Origin: Pseudoduganella lurida | Lineage (GTDB): Bacteria; Pseudomonadota; Gammaproteobacteria; Burkholderiales; Burkholderiaceae_D | Direction of reading: 5' to 3' | Assembly (NCBI RefSeq): GCF_007830455.1 | Contig: NZ_VLLB01000001.1 | Span: 744,001 to 808,000, forward strand | Length of the DNA stretch: 64,000 bases | Made by a program: the position numbers and the translations under genes | The notes under the pieces: model-generated | Database searches by the model: none | Seen by the model: only the letters and a program-made list of their open reading frames with translations | What the model was told of the DNA's origin: nothing | In this document: positions 24,997 to 34,342 of the stretch, piece after piece | Layout: each line of letters starts with the position of its first letter | Position numbering within the stretch: the stretch's first letter is position 1

Positions 24997-26349
24997 TCAC
25001 AGCCCGCTGGGATACGTCTCCGGCACTTCATCCTGCTGCCACAGTGCCGACCGCTCCAGCGGCTGCAGCGCCGCGCTGCGGTCCACGTGGATGATCGCAT
25101 CGAACTGCCGGGCCGCGTCGGCATGGAAGTAATGGCTGAAGCGCTCCGTCTCCGGCCGGTAGATCACGCCGATCGCACGCTCCAGGTAGCGTGACGGCAG
25201 CCGGGCCAGCATGCTGTCGCGTCCGCGCAGCGGCAGCAGGAACTGCGGCAGCCCCGCCGCGATGGACGTTTCATGCAGCAGCCGCTCCACGCTGTCCGTC
25301 CGCGATGCCACGACCTGTTTCAGTTCCGCCGGCCCGTCCCAATCGGTGGCCGCGGTGACGGTACCCGTGTGCGTTGTAAACCCCAGAAGGTAGATGTCCT
25401 CCGGCCGGTAGCGTTCGCGCACCAGCTGGCCCAGGTTCAGCTGGCCCCCTTCGCCCATCTCGGTGGCGCGCGCGTCGCCCAGGTGCGAGTTGTGCGCCCA
25501 GACGACGATCTTGCCGGGCCGGCCCGTACGCTGGTGGATGTGCTCGCGCAGCGCTTCCAGCGTTTCGGCCATGTGCGAGTCGCGCACGTTCCACGACTCG
25601 TCGCGGCCGCCGAACATGGCGCGGTAGTACACCTCCGCATTGCTGGCCACGCGGGCGTTCTGCTGTGCGTAGAACAGGTCGTCCGGCACCTGGCCGCCCA
25701 TCGACTGCAGGTGCTCATTGGCCTGCCGCGTCAGCTCGGCCAGCTGGCGCCGCACTTCCTTCGCGCAGTCCTCCTTCATGCCGAACGAGGTGGCATAGCC
25801 GTAGTGCTGCGGATCTTCCGCCATGTGGTCGATGCAGGCATAGCGTTCGCGCGCCCGGCGCGCTGCCTCGGGATCGGCTTCTTCCAGATACGCGATCACG
25901 GCATGCATCGACTGCTGCAGGCTGTACAGGTCCAGGCCATAGAAGCCGATGCGGCGCGCGCTGCTGGCCACGTGCGCGTTGTGCTCGCGCAGCCAGTTCA
26001 CCAGCCCTTCGATTTCGTGATTGCGCCACATCCATTGCGGGAAGCGCTTGTAGCCGGCCAGCGCGCCTTCGGCCGTCATGTCGTCGCCGCCATGCTGCAC
26101 GTAGCGGCTCACGCGCAGCGCGTCCGGCCAGTCCGCCTCGACGGCGATGGCGTCGAAGCCCTTCTCGACGATCAGCCGCTTGCTGATCTCGGCGCGCAGG
26201 CGATAGAACTCGCGCGTCCCATGGGTCGCCTCGCCCAGCAGCACGATCGACGCATCGCCCATGTGGTCGAGCAGCCGCGTGAAATCTTCCTCCGTGTCGA
26301 AAGGCTGTGCCTCCAGCTTCAGTGCTTCGATGATCTTCCTGTCGCTCAT
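24997..26349 (-). CDS. Erythromycin esterase-family protein
   Basis: 450 residues of the Ere/succinoglycan-biosynthesis-like family. The conserved GEATHGTREFY block near residue 40 provides the Glu and His of the proposed active site; a second conserved block is VVWAHNSHLGDARATEMG near 295. Family members include EreA/EreB, which open the lactone of macrolides, but many chromosomal homologues do not confer resistance, so the substrate is undetermined. No signal peptide. It converges on the DUF1294 gene and is divergent from the DMT transporter. Confidence 0.88.
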   Translation of the reverse strand: MSDRKIIEALKLEAQPFDTEEDFTRLLDHMGDASIVLLGEATHGTREFYRLRAEISKRLIVEKGFDAIAVEADWPDALRVSRYVQHGGDDMTAEGALAGYKRFPQWMWRNHEIEGLVNWLREHNAHVASSARRIGFYGLDLYSLQQSMHAVIAYLEEADPEAARRARERYACIDHMAEDPQHYGYATSFGMKEDCAKEVRRQLAELTRQANEHLQSMGGQVPDDLFYAQQNARVASNAEVYYRAMFGGRDESWNVRDSHMAETLEALREHIHQRTGRPGKIVVWAHNSHLGDARATEMGEGGQLNLGQLVRERYRPEDIYLLGFTTHTGTVTAATDWDGPAELKQVVASRTDSVERLLHETSIAAGLPQFLLPLRGRDSMLARLPSRYLERAIGVIYRPETERFSHYFHADAARQFDAIIHVDRSAALQPLERSALWQQDEVPETYPSGL

Positions 26350-26430
26350 GCTCTCTCCTGCCGGTTCCGGGTCTGGCCACCATAGCGCAGTCTGTGCGAC
26401 ACTGGCGCCCCCTAGTCGACGGAACCGAGC

Positions 26431-27384
26431 ATGTGGATCGGAGTGTTATGCGGCCTGCTGGCAGGCGCGCTGTGGGGCGCCGTGTTCGTGGCGCCGGCCC
26501 TGCTGGCGGCGTTCTCGCCGCTGGAACTGGCGCTGGGCCGCTACAGCGTGTACGGCGCAATGGCCTGCGTGCTGCTCCTGCCGAAGCTGGGCACCCTGGC
26601 GCACCGCCTCGATCGCTCCGACTGCATGGCCCTGCTGCGCCATGCGCTGGCCGGCAACCTCGTCTACTACATGCTGCTGGCGCTGGGCGTGAAGCTGGCC
26701 GGAGTGGCGCCCACGTCGCTGATCATCGGCGTGCTGCCGATCACCGTCACGCTCTTGGGACGGCACGATCATGGTGCCGTGCCGCTGCGCCGCCTGGCGC
26801 TGCCGCTGGCCATCGTTGCGGCCGGCATCGCGTGCATCAACGTCGATGTGTTCCTGCATGCGGGCGAGACGGGACGGCCCTTGTGGCACACGGTCGCGGG
26901 CCTGACCTGCGCCGCGGGCGCGCTGCTGTGCTGGACGTGGTATGCGGTCGACAACGCGCGCTTCCTGAAGACCAATGCCCACTTCAGCAGCGCCGAATGG
27001 TCGGCACTGTATGGCCTGGCGACGGGCATCGTGGCGCTGGTGGTGGGCAGCATTGCCTTCGCACTGTGGCATGACGATGTGACGGGTGCCGCAGGCGCCG
27101 CCTCGGGCCGCGACTGGCCGCTGTTCTGGACCTGCAACGCGCTGCTGGCGCTGGGCGCCTCGGTGATCGGCAACCATCTGTGGAACGTGGCGAGCCGGCG
27201 CGTGCCCGTCACGCTGTCCGGCCAGCTGATCCTGTTCGAGACGCTGTTCGCGCTGCTGTATGGCTTCCTCTATCGCCAGGCAGGACCGCGCCCGCTGGAG
27301 ACGGCGGCCATCGCGCTGCTGGTGATGGGCGTGCTCTGGTCGGTGCGCGTGCACGCGGCCGAGGAGCGGCTCGCGCCGGCGTGA
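26431..27384 (+). CDS. EamA/DMT-family transporter
   Basis: 317 residues with about ten predicted transmembrane helices in two EamA halves (MWIGVLCGLLAGALWGAVFV at the start; RRVPVTLSGQLILFETLFAL in the second half). Family members export amino acids, metabolites or drugs across the inner membrane; the substrate is unknown. Monocistronic; followed by 47-bp tandem repeats. Confidence 0.88.
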   Translation: MWIGVLCGLLAGALWGAVFVAPALLAAFSPLELALGRYSVYGAMACVLLLPKLGTLAHRLDRSDCMALLRHALAGNLVYYMLLALGVKLAGVAPTSLIIGVLPITVTLLGRHDHGAVPLRRLALPLAIVAAGIACINVDVFLHAGETGRPLWHTVAGLTCAAGALLCWTWYAVDNARFLKTNAHFSSAEWSALYGLATGIVALVVGSIAFALWHDDVTGAAGAASGRDWPLFWTCNALLALGASVIGNHLWNVASRRVPVTLSGQLILFETLFALLYGFLYRQAGPRPLETAAIALLVMGVLWSVRVHAAEERLAPA

Positions 27385-27394
27385 CCGCCACTCC

Positions 27395-27540
27395 TACCGG
27401 TTCAGGTAGCTCTTCTCTTCACCGGCGTAACCGGCGACCTCTACCGGTTCAGGTAGCCCTTCTCCTCACCGGCATGACCGGCGCCCTCCACCGGTTCAGG
27501 TAGCCCATCTCCTTACCGGCGTGACCGGCGTCGGCAGCTC
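27395..27540. repeat. 47-bp tandem repeats carrying the 3' end of the adjacent gene
   Basis: Units begin at 27395, 27442 and 27489 (the last 52 bp long) and resemble the terminal coding sequence of the minus-strand gene from 27540 (shared core ggttcaggtagcc, encoding Gly-Tyr-Leu-Asn). The region between this gene and the convergent transporter thus contains three extra copies of a gene tail. Each unit contains small ACCGG/CCGGT palindromes. Confidence 0.8.
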
Positions 27541-28151
27541 TATTGGTTCAGGTAGCCGGTGTCTTCCAGCGCATCCTGGATCAGCTCGAGACGCAGCACG
27601 GGGTTCTCCTGCGCCAGAAGCAGCTGCTTCTGGCCCAGGTCCAGGTCCAGCAGCTCGCACCAGCGGTTGGCGACCCAGCCGCTTTCATCGAGCCGGTACG
27701 GCGCCGCCATCGGCATCTGCGCTACCGGCAGGCCGCGCTGTTGCAGCGAGCGGATAAGCGCACCCAGCGCATCGGCCACTTCCTGCTGGTCGTCCGGCAC
27801 GGTGACGGTCATGTCGTCCGGCAGCCGTTCGATCTCGCCCATCCACAGCCCGTGCGGCATCTGCTGCGCTTCGAGCACGCGGAAGCGCTGCGTGCCCAGG
27901 CACGTCACCTGCATCAGGCCCGGCAACGGCGCCGTCCAGTCGACCACCCGCGCCAGCGTGCCGACGGTAACGATCGCCTCCTGCTGGCCCGGCTTGCGTA
28001 CCTCGTCGCCCTGCGCCAGCGCGACGACGCCAAATTCGCCGGACTCGGCGATGCACTTCTTCATCATGTCCAGGTAACGCACCTCGAACACCTGCAGGTC
28101 GAGACGTCCGTCCGGGAACAAAACGGTATTCAAAGGGAACAAAGGAGTCAT
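27540..28151 (-). CDS. LON peptidase substrate-binding-domain protein
   Basis: 203 residues from the ATG at 28151 (an ATG five codons earlier at 28166 is an alternative). The sequence begins MTPLFPLNTVLFPDGRLDLQ, the hallmark of the Lon N-terminal (LAN/PUA-like) domain, and includes VFEVRYLDMM. No ATPase or protease domain is present, as in other stand-alone members of about 200 residues, whose function is not established. The last codons are repeated downstream (27395-27540). Confidence 0.88.
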   Translation of the reverse strand: MTPLFPLNTVLFPDGRLDLQVFEVRYLDMMKKCIAESGEFGVVALAQGDEVRKPGQQEAIVTVGTLARVVDWTAPLPGLMQVTCLGTQRFRVLEAQQMPHGLWMGEIERLPDDMTVTVPDDQQEVADALGALIRSLQQRGLPVAQMPMAAPYRLDESGWVANRWCELLDLDLGQKQLLLAQENPVLRLELIQDALEDTGYLNQ

Positions 28152-28944
28152 GCCGCATGGTGGCACACAATGGCCGGTCGCGGCGTTCGCCTAGACTGCG
28201 CAGTGTGCTGCGCGGCCGCGCCCGTTTCACTGCCGGGCGAACGACACGCCGGCTAATGCGGAAGCGGTGGCCACGGTCGCCGTGCGCAATATCGCGGCGG
28301 CACGGCATTTCTATGGCGCGGTAGCGGTCCGTAGAAGAATGGACTGGTGCGCGGCGGGACGGTCGTTGAAAGTGTGCCTTATCTGAGCGGCTGCGCCCGG
28401 ATAATCGTTTACCCTGCCGGTTTTGCGGGAACCAATCAGGCCACCGGCATAACCCGGGGAGTGGGCGATGAGCGCGCAGGGATAGTCGCCGCGCTGGAGT
28501 CCAAGGGTGTCGTTTTCGAACACCATCGGATCGAAGGACTTCGACTGACTGGCGACGTGCATGCAGGGGACGGAATCAAACTCGCCGGGTTCCGCAATCT
28601 GGATGGGAATATTCTGAATATCTTCGGAATTTAACGGAAATTTACATGAATGCCTATCGCGCGGATCCGGATGGCAGTAGAGGGATGGTGGCCAGGTTCC
28701 CTTTCGGCCTTTCAACGCAATGGAATGACTGCTGGTATGACCACACCGGTCGATACGGTAATAAACGCCTGGTAACAGCGCAGTCGGCTGGCGATAGCGT
28801 CAGGCCTCAGGCAATGGAATGAAGCGAGTGCAGCGGCGCACAACGCCGATCTACGGCGCGATTACTGCGAGAGCGATCCCGACACTTCCCGGGAAGCGCC
28901 ATGTGCTTCCGGCCGGCCAGACTGGCCACGCCGGGGGCGCGAGA
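28152..28944. other. Long region without an intact gene
   Basis: Nearly 800 bp between the Lon-domain gene and the H-NS gene. It holds the remnant of a VOC gene (28255-28634). The stretch 28640-28944 has no convincing gene. Its weaker codon signal and lower G+C than the surroundings suggest decayed or foreign DNA. Confidence 0.5.
28255..28634 (+). pseudogene. Frameshifted VOC/glyoxalase-family pseudogene
   Basis: Two frames together give a vicinal-oxygen-chelate protein. From 28255 one frame reads AVATVAVRNIAAARHFYGAV, the typical VOC N-terminus. From about 28347 a second frame reads SGCARIIVYPAGFAGTNQAT, then AALESKGVVFEH, GDVHAGDGIKL and FRNLDGNILNIFGI, the typical VOC C-terminus. One frameshift between about 28320 and 28347 separates them. 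No start codon in frame with the first part is apparent, so the gene is probably dead. Confidence 0.6.
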
Positions 28945-29241
28945 TTACTGCTTGATCAGGAACTCTTCCTTCTTGCGGCCTTCCAGCCATTTCGGTGCGC
29001 GGCCGCGGCCGGTCCAGGTCTGGCCGGTTTTGTCATCCCGGTATTTCATTGGCACGGGAGCGCGTGGCTTCACCGGCTTGGCCGCTTTGACGGCAGGACC
29101 CAGATCGGCGATCGACAGGCCAAAATCGCGCATGATCGTGGCGATTTGTTCCTTGGCCTGGGCGATTTCATTCTTGCGCGCCTGCTCGGCCTGTTTTTGC
29201 AATTCGGCGATCTTTGCCTGGTACTCCTGATAAGTCGTCAT
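28945..29241 (-). CDS. H-NS family histone-like protein
   Basis: 98 residues, the size of beta-proteobacterial H-NS (BpH3/Bv3F type). An N-terminal oligomerisation helix ([19 protein letters not shown]) is followed by a Pro/Lys linker and the C-terminal DNA-binding motif [20 protein letters not shown]. It binds AT-rich, often foreign DNA and silences it. The neighbouring regions 28640-28944 and 29242-29773 are gene-poor and less GC-rich, which fits. Confidence 0.95.
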   Translation of the reverse strand: MTTYQEYQAKIAELQKQAEQARKNEIAQAKEQIATIMRDFGLSIADLGPAVKAAKPVKPRAPVPMKYRDDKTGQTWTGRGRAPKWLEGRKKEEFLIKQ

Positions 29242-29773
29242 GTCATGTCCCTATGGGTAAAAACGGTTAAAACGGATGCAGCCGCTTCGGAACGCCGCTG
29301 CGACTCGCTATGTCAACATTGCATCCGATGGCATCAGGCCGCGCGTCTGCCTGGACACAGAAGCTTGCAATCCATCGGCCGCAAACTGCGTGTGACAATG
29401 TGTGAGAATTCAATGTCACGCCAATTTACCATAGAATCCGTTCACGCTTCCACATATATTCGCGTATTAAGGGCCGCGCGCTGCGCCAGAATAAAAATGG
29501 CGTTGCGTTATTCACGACAACCATTAGACGGATGTGCTGTTACGTGCAGGGAGATAGTGCACCGAAAGCACCCGGGCGTTTAATCGGACTGAGGAGTTTT
29601 GCCGCGCTGGGATTACACGGCGACATGGATCGCCAATGCCCGGAGGCGCTTGGAAGCAAAGGCGATTGCGGCATTGAAAACGGCGTGCAGGACGGTGTCG
29701 GACTGACGCCGATGTTTTCCGGGGATTAAATCAGCCGCGGTCGTCGCCGATGGCGTCGACCGCAGCGCAATGC
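29242..29773. other. Gene-poor intergenic region
   Basis: About 530 bp between H-NS and the TonB receptor gene stop. It is visibly AT-richer than the window average (for example around 29400-29530). A short plus-strand frame ending at about 29706 (LEAKAIAALKTACRTVSD) could be a gene remnant but has no recognisable family. No promoter can be assigned with confidence. Confidence 0.4.
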
Positions 29774-32002
29774 TCAGAAACGCATTTCCAGCGTCGCCCG
29801 GCCCTGCGCATACCCGGGATATTGGGAGGCACGGCGCAATGTGCCATTCTCGTCCGTATAAGCGGTATCGGACAACGCATCCTGACCCAGCAGATTCGAT
29901 ACGGCCACGCGCAGCTGGTATTGCGGATTGAATTTCCACAGCGCGTACACGTCCAGGTCGCGCCGCACCGCCTGGTAACCGGTCTGGTTGACGTCGATGC
30001 GTACCGGGCCGCCGTTCTTGAAGGCGAAGCTGGCACCCGTCGTCAGCTTGCCGTCCGGCGACTTGTAGTCGGCGCCAAACGTGGCCGACAGCGGCGTCTG
30101 CTGGTCCAGCCGGTTGTCCGGGCCCGGCACGCTGTCCACGCTGGACCAGTTGCGCGACACGCTGGCGCGCACGTCCACGCCCGGCGCGTTCGTCATCACG
30201 GCGGCCAACGGAAATTTGGCTTCCAGCTCCAGGCTGCGCGTGACGGCATTGCCGTCGTTGACGGGCGTGGCGACCCAGCGGCCGTTTTCCAGGAACAGAC
30301 CCTGGCGGGTATAGCCGCTGATGCGGCGCATCGATGCCGCGGCCGACAGCAGTGCGTTCTCGCCCCAGTAGTGCTCGTAGGCGGCATCGATGCCGGAGGC
30401 CAGCTCCGGCTTCAGGTCCGGATTGCCGCGGCGGTCGGGCTCCGTCTGGCTGTTGTTGGTGGACGTGAAGCGGCGCGGCACCAGGTTGCCGGTCGGCGGC
30501 GCCTTGTAGGTGCGGGTCAGCGCCAGGCGCACCTGGTCGCGGCTGTCCGGCAGCTTGTACAGAGTCTGCGCCAGCGGGCTCCACACGCTGTTGACCTGGC
30601 TGACTTCGTCGAAGCTGTCGCCGTCGCTGGTGGTCTCCAGCCCCTCCCAGCGCAGGCCCGCATACATCGACCAGCGCGGCGTGATGTTCCATTCGTCCTG
30701 CGCATAGAGCGCGAGGCGCTTGACAGTGGCCTCGTAACCCTCGTCGGAATCGTCGTTGATCGCGCCCGGCAGGTCGGCATCGCGTTCGACCCGGCTGTCG
30801 TCGCGCACCGTGTAGCCGGCATCCCAGCCCATCGACAGCGCGTGCTCTTCCAGGAACGGCCGCGAGTATTTGCCCTGCGTGGACAGGCCTTTTTCGGTGG
30901 TCTCGCTCAGCACGACGGCATCGCGCGCCAGCGCCCCGCCGCGGTAGTCCAGCTCGTGCCAGGTGCCCTCGGCGCGGTTGCCGCTGATGCCCACCTTGGC
31001 ATCGAGCTTGGCACCTTCGCCCAGCTTCGTCACCAGGTTCACGTCCTCGCGGGCGAACAGGTTCCAGTTCGACTGGCGCATGTCGCGCTCCTCGAACGGC
31101 GGCGGCGCGCCCAGGGACGTGTCGGTATCGGCATAGCCGTGATAGCGGTTGCGGTTGTAGTTGACGAAGGTCTGCGACGTGAGCGTGTCGCCATCGGCCA
31201 GGTTCCAGTTCACGCGCGGCGCCAGGTTGAGGCCTTCCCAGCGGCCGCTGTCCTGCTGGCGGGTCCGGCGGTCCATCGTCGGCATGCCGTCCGGCGCCGT
31301 GCGGGTCTCGGCGATCGGCGCCTCGCGGTCGTAGGTGCCGCGCCAGAAGTTCGCACCGAGCGAGTACGACATCGCGCCGGCCTTGTCGGACATCTGCAGG
31401 CTGGCACTCGGGCTGTTCTGGTCGGCGCTTTTGGCCGCGCTCAGCTTCACTTCCCGCTGCGCCGTCTTCACCGCCTTCTTCAGCACGATATTGATGGTGC
31501 CGGCGATCGACTGCGTGGAGAACTCGGCGCTGGCGGCGCGCACGATCTCGATGCGCTCGATCACGTCCGGCGACAGCGTGTCGATCGAGAAGCCCGCCGG
31601 CGCGCGCTCGCCGTTCAGCAGGATCTGCGTGTAGCCGCTGCCGAGCCCGCGCATGCGGATCTCGCCATTGCCCCGGCCATTGCCGCCCACCGTGATGCCG
31701 GGCAGGCGCTTGAACACATCGGTGATCGCCGTGTCGCCGTACTTCTGGATCTCCTCGGTGGAGACGACGATCTTGCTGGCCGTGTCGTCGCGGCGCGGAT
31801 CGTACGCGGCCGCGGCGCCCTTGATCTCCACTTTCTGCATCGGCGCGACGTCGGCCGGTTGTGGCTGCTTTTCCGCCGCGGGCTTCACGACGGCGTCGAT
31901 GGTCTGCGCCATGGCCGGCACGGCGGGGACAAGGAGGAAGGGGGTGGTCAGCAGCAAGGCAGCGTTCAGGCGGGACAGGCGTGGCGCAGCGGTCGTGTTC
32001 AT
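29774..32002 (-). CDS. TonB-dependent outer-membrane receptor
   Basis: 742 residues with a signal peptide (cut after AMA near residue 31). The plug domain (about 55-170) includes VFKRLPGITVGGNGRGNGEI and RMRGLGSGYTQILLNGER. The 22-strand barrel follows, ending in aromatic Phe (LEMRF), the BAM recognition signal. It would import a siderophore, sugar or other large nutrient using TonB energy. No ligand-specific neighbour (periplasmic enzyme, anti-sigma factor) adjoins it, so the substrate is open. There is no TonB-box match I would trust. Confidence 0.93.
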   Translation of the reverse strand: MNTTAAPRLSRLNAALLLTTPFLLVPAVPAMAQTIDAVVKPAAEKQPQPADVAPMQKVEIKGAAAAYDPRRDDTASKIVVSTEEIQKYGDTAITDVFKRLPGITVGGNGRGNGEIRMRGLGSGYTQILLNGERAPAGFSIDTLSPDVIERIEIVRAASAEFSTQSIAGTINIVLKKAVKTAQREVKLSAAKSADQNSPSASLQMSDKAGAMSYSLGANFWRGTYDREAPIAETRTAPDGMPTMDRRTRQQDSGRWEGLNLAPRVNWNLADGDTLTSQTFVNYNRNRYHGYADTDTSLGAPPPFEERDMRQSNWNLFAREDVNLVTKLGEGAKLDAKVGISGNRAEGTWHELDYRGGALARDAVVLSETTEKGLSTQGKYSRPFLEEHALSMGWDAGYTVRDDSRVERDADLPGAINDDSDEGYEATVKRLALYAQDEWNITPRWSMYAGLRWEGLETTSDGDSFDEVSQVNSVWSPLAQTLYKLPDSRDQVRLALTRTYKAPPTGNLVPRRFTSTNNSQTEPDRRGNPDLKPELASGIDAAYEHYWGENALLSAAASMRRISGYTRQGLFLENGRWVATPVNDGNAVTRSLELEAKFPLAAVMTNAPGVDVRASVSRNWSSVDSVPGPDNRLDQQTPLSATFGADYKSPDGKLTTGASFAFKNGGPVRIDVNQTGYQAVRRDLDVYALWKFNPQYQLRVAVSNLLGQDALSDTAYTDENGTLRRASQYPGYAQGRATLEMRF

Positions 32003-32138
32003 GGGCAGCGGGTTGGGGGTTATTTTGGTTGGGGGTTATTTTATTGATAGCGCTATTTTGCCGAAGTTCGCCAGCGATGTGTTGGTCTCCCAGAAATATT
32101 TATGCCGGCGCGCGCGCCATGGCCCCGACACGCACGGC

Positions 32139-32144
32139 TATAAT
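32139..32144 (+). promoter_or_regulatory. -10 element of psd
   Basis: A consensus TATAAT lies 33 bp upstream of the GTG start of psd. No good -35 hexamer is present at 16-18 bp. Related TAxAAT elements precede several other genes in the window. Confidence 0.45.
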
Positions 32145-32176
32145 GCGCACTCGTTCTTGTATGGAAAAATAATATC

Positions 32177-33022
32177 GTGTCCGACCGTCTCGCCGTGCTG
32201 CCGCAATACCTGCTACCGAAGGGTGCATTGACCAACTTCGCCGGCCGGGTGGCAGGCGCGAAAGGCGGCGCGATGACGACGCGGCTGATCCGCTGGTTCG
32301 TCGGCAAGTACGACGTGAACATGAGCGAGGCGGCCAATTCCGACATCGCCAGCTACCACAGCTTCAACGAGTTCTTCACGCGCGGCCTGAGGGATGGCGT
32401 GCGGCCGCTGGCCAATGCCGATTTCGTGTGCCCCGTCGATGGCCGCATCAGCCAGTTCGGTGCGATCGAGGACGACCAGATCTTCCAGGCCAAGGGCCAC
32501 CGCTTCACGACGACGGCGCTGGTGGGCGGCGACCGCGCGCTGGCGGACCAGTTCCGCCACGGCGCCTTCGCCAACCTGTACCTGTCGCCGCGCGACTACC
32601 ACCGCATCCACATGCCGTGCGACGGCCGCCTGACGCGCATGATCTACGTGCCCGGCGCCCTGTTCTCCGTGAACCCGACGACGGCGCGCGGCATCCCTGG
32701 CCTGTTCGCCCGCAACGAGCGCGTGGTGTGCGTGTTCGACACGGCCAGCGGCCCGTTCGTGATGACGCTGGTGGGTGCGACCATCGTCGGCAGCATGGCC
32801 ACCGTATGGCACGGCGTGGTGAACCCGCCGCGCCAGGCCGAGATCCGCGAGTGGACCTATGCGGACCAGAACATCGTGCTGAAAAAGGGCGAAGAGCTGG
32901 GCCGCTTCCTGCTCGGCTCCACGGTCGTGATGCTGTTCCCGAAGGATACGCTGCACTTCAACGCCGCGTGGCAGCCCGCCGGCCCCGTACGGCTGGGCGA
33001 GATGATGGCAAACTTGCTTTGA
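32177..33022 (+). CDS. psd: Phosphatidylserine decarboxylase proenzyme
   Basis: 281 residues from a GTG start at 32177. Family motifs include FNEFFTRGLRDGVRPL near residue 65, CPVDGRIS, and YHRIHMPCDG. The self-cleavage site LGST (FLLGSTVVMLF, about residue 253) yields the pyruvoyl cofactor. It converts phosphatidylserine to phosphatidylethanolamine at the inner membrane. The stop codon is embedded in a 17-bp perfect palindrome (33014-33052). Confidence 0.96.
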   Translation: MSDRLAVLPQYLLPKGALTNFAGRVAGAKGGAMTTRLIRWFVGKYDVNMSEAANSDIASYHSFNEFFTRGLRDGVRPLANADFVCPVDGRISQFGAIEDDQIFQAKGHRFTTTALVGGDRALADQFRHGAFANLYLSPRDYHRIHMPCDGRLTRMIYVPGALFSVNPTTARGIPGLFARNERVVCVFDTASGPFVMTLVGATIVGSMATVWHGVVNPPRQAEIREWTYADQNIVLKKGEELGRFLLGSTVVMLFPKDTLHFNAAWQPAGPVRLGEMMANLL

Positions 33023-33052
33023 AAATGGGGACAGACCCCATTTTCAAAGCAA
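33014..33052. terminator. 17-bp perfect palindrome overlapping the psd stop, likely bidirectional terminator
   Basis: Left arm 33014-33030 and right arm 33036-33052 are perfectly complementary around acaga. The core GGGGACAGACCCC flanked by AAAAT/ATTTT recurs at 37909-37973. The stop TGA of psd (33020-33022) is inside the left arm, and the convergent ttuD gene ends at 33059. Confidence 0.65.
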
Positions 33053-33058
33053 CAGATT

Positions 33059-34342
33059 TCAACGCAACTGATTTCCCAGCACCACCAGCGCCCGGAAATC
33101 GTTGACGTTGGTGAGCGTGGGCCCCGTGATCACGCTGTCCCCCAGCGCCTGGAAGAAACCGTGGCCGTCGTTGTCATCGAGGCTGTCGCGCGGCCGCAGG
33201 CCGGCAGCCCACGCGCGTGACAGCGTCGTCGGCCCGATCACGGCGCCGGCGATCTCCTCCTGCCCATCCACGCCATCGGTATCCGCGGCCAGCCCGTAAA
33301 TGCCCGCCGCGCCATCGAGCGCCAGCGCGCAGGACAATAAGAACTCCACGTTCCGCCCGCCCCGCCCTTCGCCCCGCACGGTGACGGTGGTCTCGCCGCC
33401 GGACAGCAGCACGCAGGGCGTCCGGAACGGCTGTCCGCGCCGCGCCGTCTGCAGCGCGATGCCGGCCAGGACCTTGCCCACGTCACGCGCCTCCCCTTCC
33501 AGGCTGTCGCCCAGGATGTACGGCGTGACGCCCGCCTCGCGCGCCACCGCGGCGGCCGCCTCCAGCGCCTTTTGTGGCGTGGCGATCAGCCGCACCTCGG
33601 CCCGCTCCAGCCGCGGATCGCCCGGCTTGACGGACTCGCCCCGCCCGCTGCGCAGCACCTCCAGCACGTTCTCCGGCAAGGACAGGCCGTAGCGCCGCAC
33701 GATCGCCAGCGCATCCTCGCACGTGCTGGCATCGGCCACCGTCGGTCCGGAAGCGATGTCGCGTGGATCGTCGCCCGGCACATCCGAAATGAGCAGCGTG
33801 ACGACCCGCGCCGGATGACAGGCCGCCGCCAGCCGGCCGCCCTTGATGCCCGACAGGTGCCGCCGCACGCAGTTCATCTCGCCGATCGTCGCGCCGGACC
33901 TGAGCAGCGCCTGGTTGACGATCTGCTTGTCCGCCAGCGTGATGCCGTCGAGCGGCAGCGGCAGCAGCGACGAGCCGCCGCCGGAGATCAGGCACAGCAC
34001 CGTGTCGTCTTCGCCCAGCCCCCGCACCAGGTCCAGCATGCGCCGCGCGGCTTGCAGGCCGGCTGCATCCGGCACCGGGTGCGACGCTTCCACGATCTCG
34101 ATGCGTTCGCACGGCACCGCATAGCCGTAGCGGGTGACGACCAATCCGCCCAGGGGACCAGGCCAGTGACGTTCCACCGCCCGTGCCATCTCTGCCGACG
34201 CCTTGCCGGCGCCGATGACGATCAGGCGGCCCTGCGGCGGTGACGGCAGCTCGGCGGGAATGCACAGCGCCGGCTGCGCGGCGGCAATCGCCGCATCGAG
34301 CATGCGCCGCAGCAGGCCGTTGACGGTGTCGTCGCCCATCAT
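33059..34342 (-). CDS. ttuD: Glycerate 2-kinase / TtuD-type (MOFRL family)
   Basis: 427 residues, full length for the GckA/TtuD family. The N-terminal DUF4147 domain includes LIVIGAGKASAEMARAVE and CLISGGGSSLLPLP; the C-terminal MOFRL domain includes LLSGGETTVTVRGEGRGGRN and AADTDGVDG. Historically named hydroxypyruvate reductase, the family phosphorylates glycerate. The start overlaps the dctA stop (ATGATG at 34342). With tartrate dehydrogenase and a dicarboxylate carrier alongside, it fits the last step of tartrate catabolism: glycerate to 2-phosphoglycerate. Confidence 0.9.
   Translation of the reverse strand: MMGDDTVNGLLRRMLDAAIAAAQPALCIPAELPSPPQGRLIVIGAGKASAEMARAVERHWPGPLGGLVVTRYGYAVPCERIEIVEASHPVPDAAGLQAARRMLDLVRGLGEDDTVLCLISGGGSSLLPLPLDGITLADKQIVNQALLRSGATIGEMNCVRRHLSGIKGGRLAAACHPARVVTLLISDVPGDDPRDIASGPTVADASTCEDALAIVRRYGLSLPENVLEVLRSGRGESVKPGDPRLERAEVRLIATPQKALEAAAAVAREAGVTPYILGDSLEGEARDVGKVLAGIALQTARRGQPFRTPCVLLSGGETTVTVRGEGRGGRNVEFLLSCALALDGAAGIYGLAADTDGVDGQEEIAGAVIGPTTLSRAWAAGLRPRDSLDDNDGHGFFQALGDSVITGPTLTNVNDFRALVVLGNQLR

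Noticed and set aside
24997..26349. Macrolide resistance gene
   Set aside because: It belongs to the erythromycin-esterase family, but chromosomal members are diverse and no resistance context exists here; only the family is claimed.
28311..28715. Minus-strand frame of 134 codons
   Set aside because: It is antisense to the VOC pseudogene, whose family motifs are clear, and has no recognisable domain.
29532..29729. Small plus-strand frame after H-NS
   Set aside because: No ribosome site, family resemblance or codon-use support; another frame in the same stretch looks equally plausible as a remnant.
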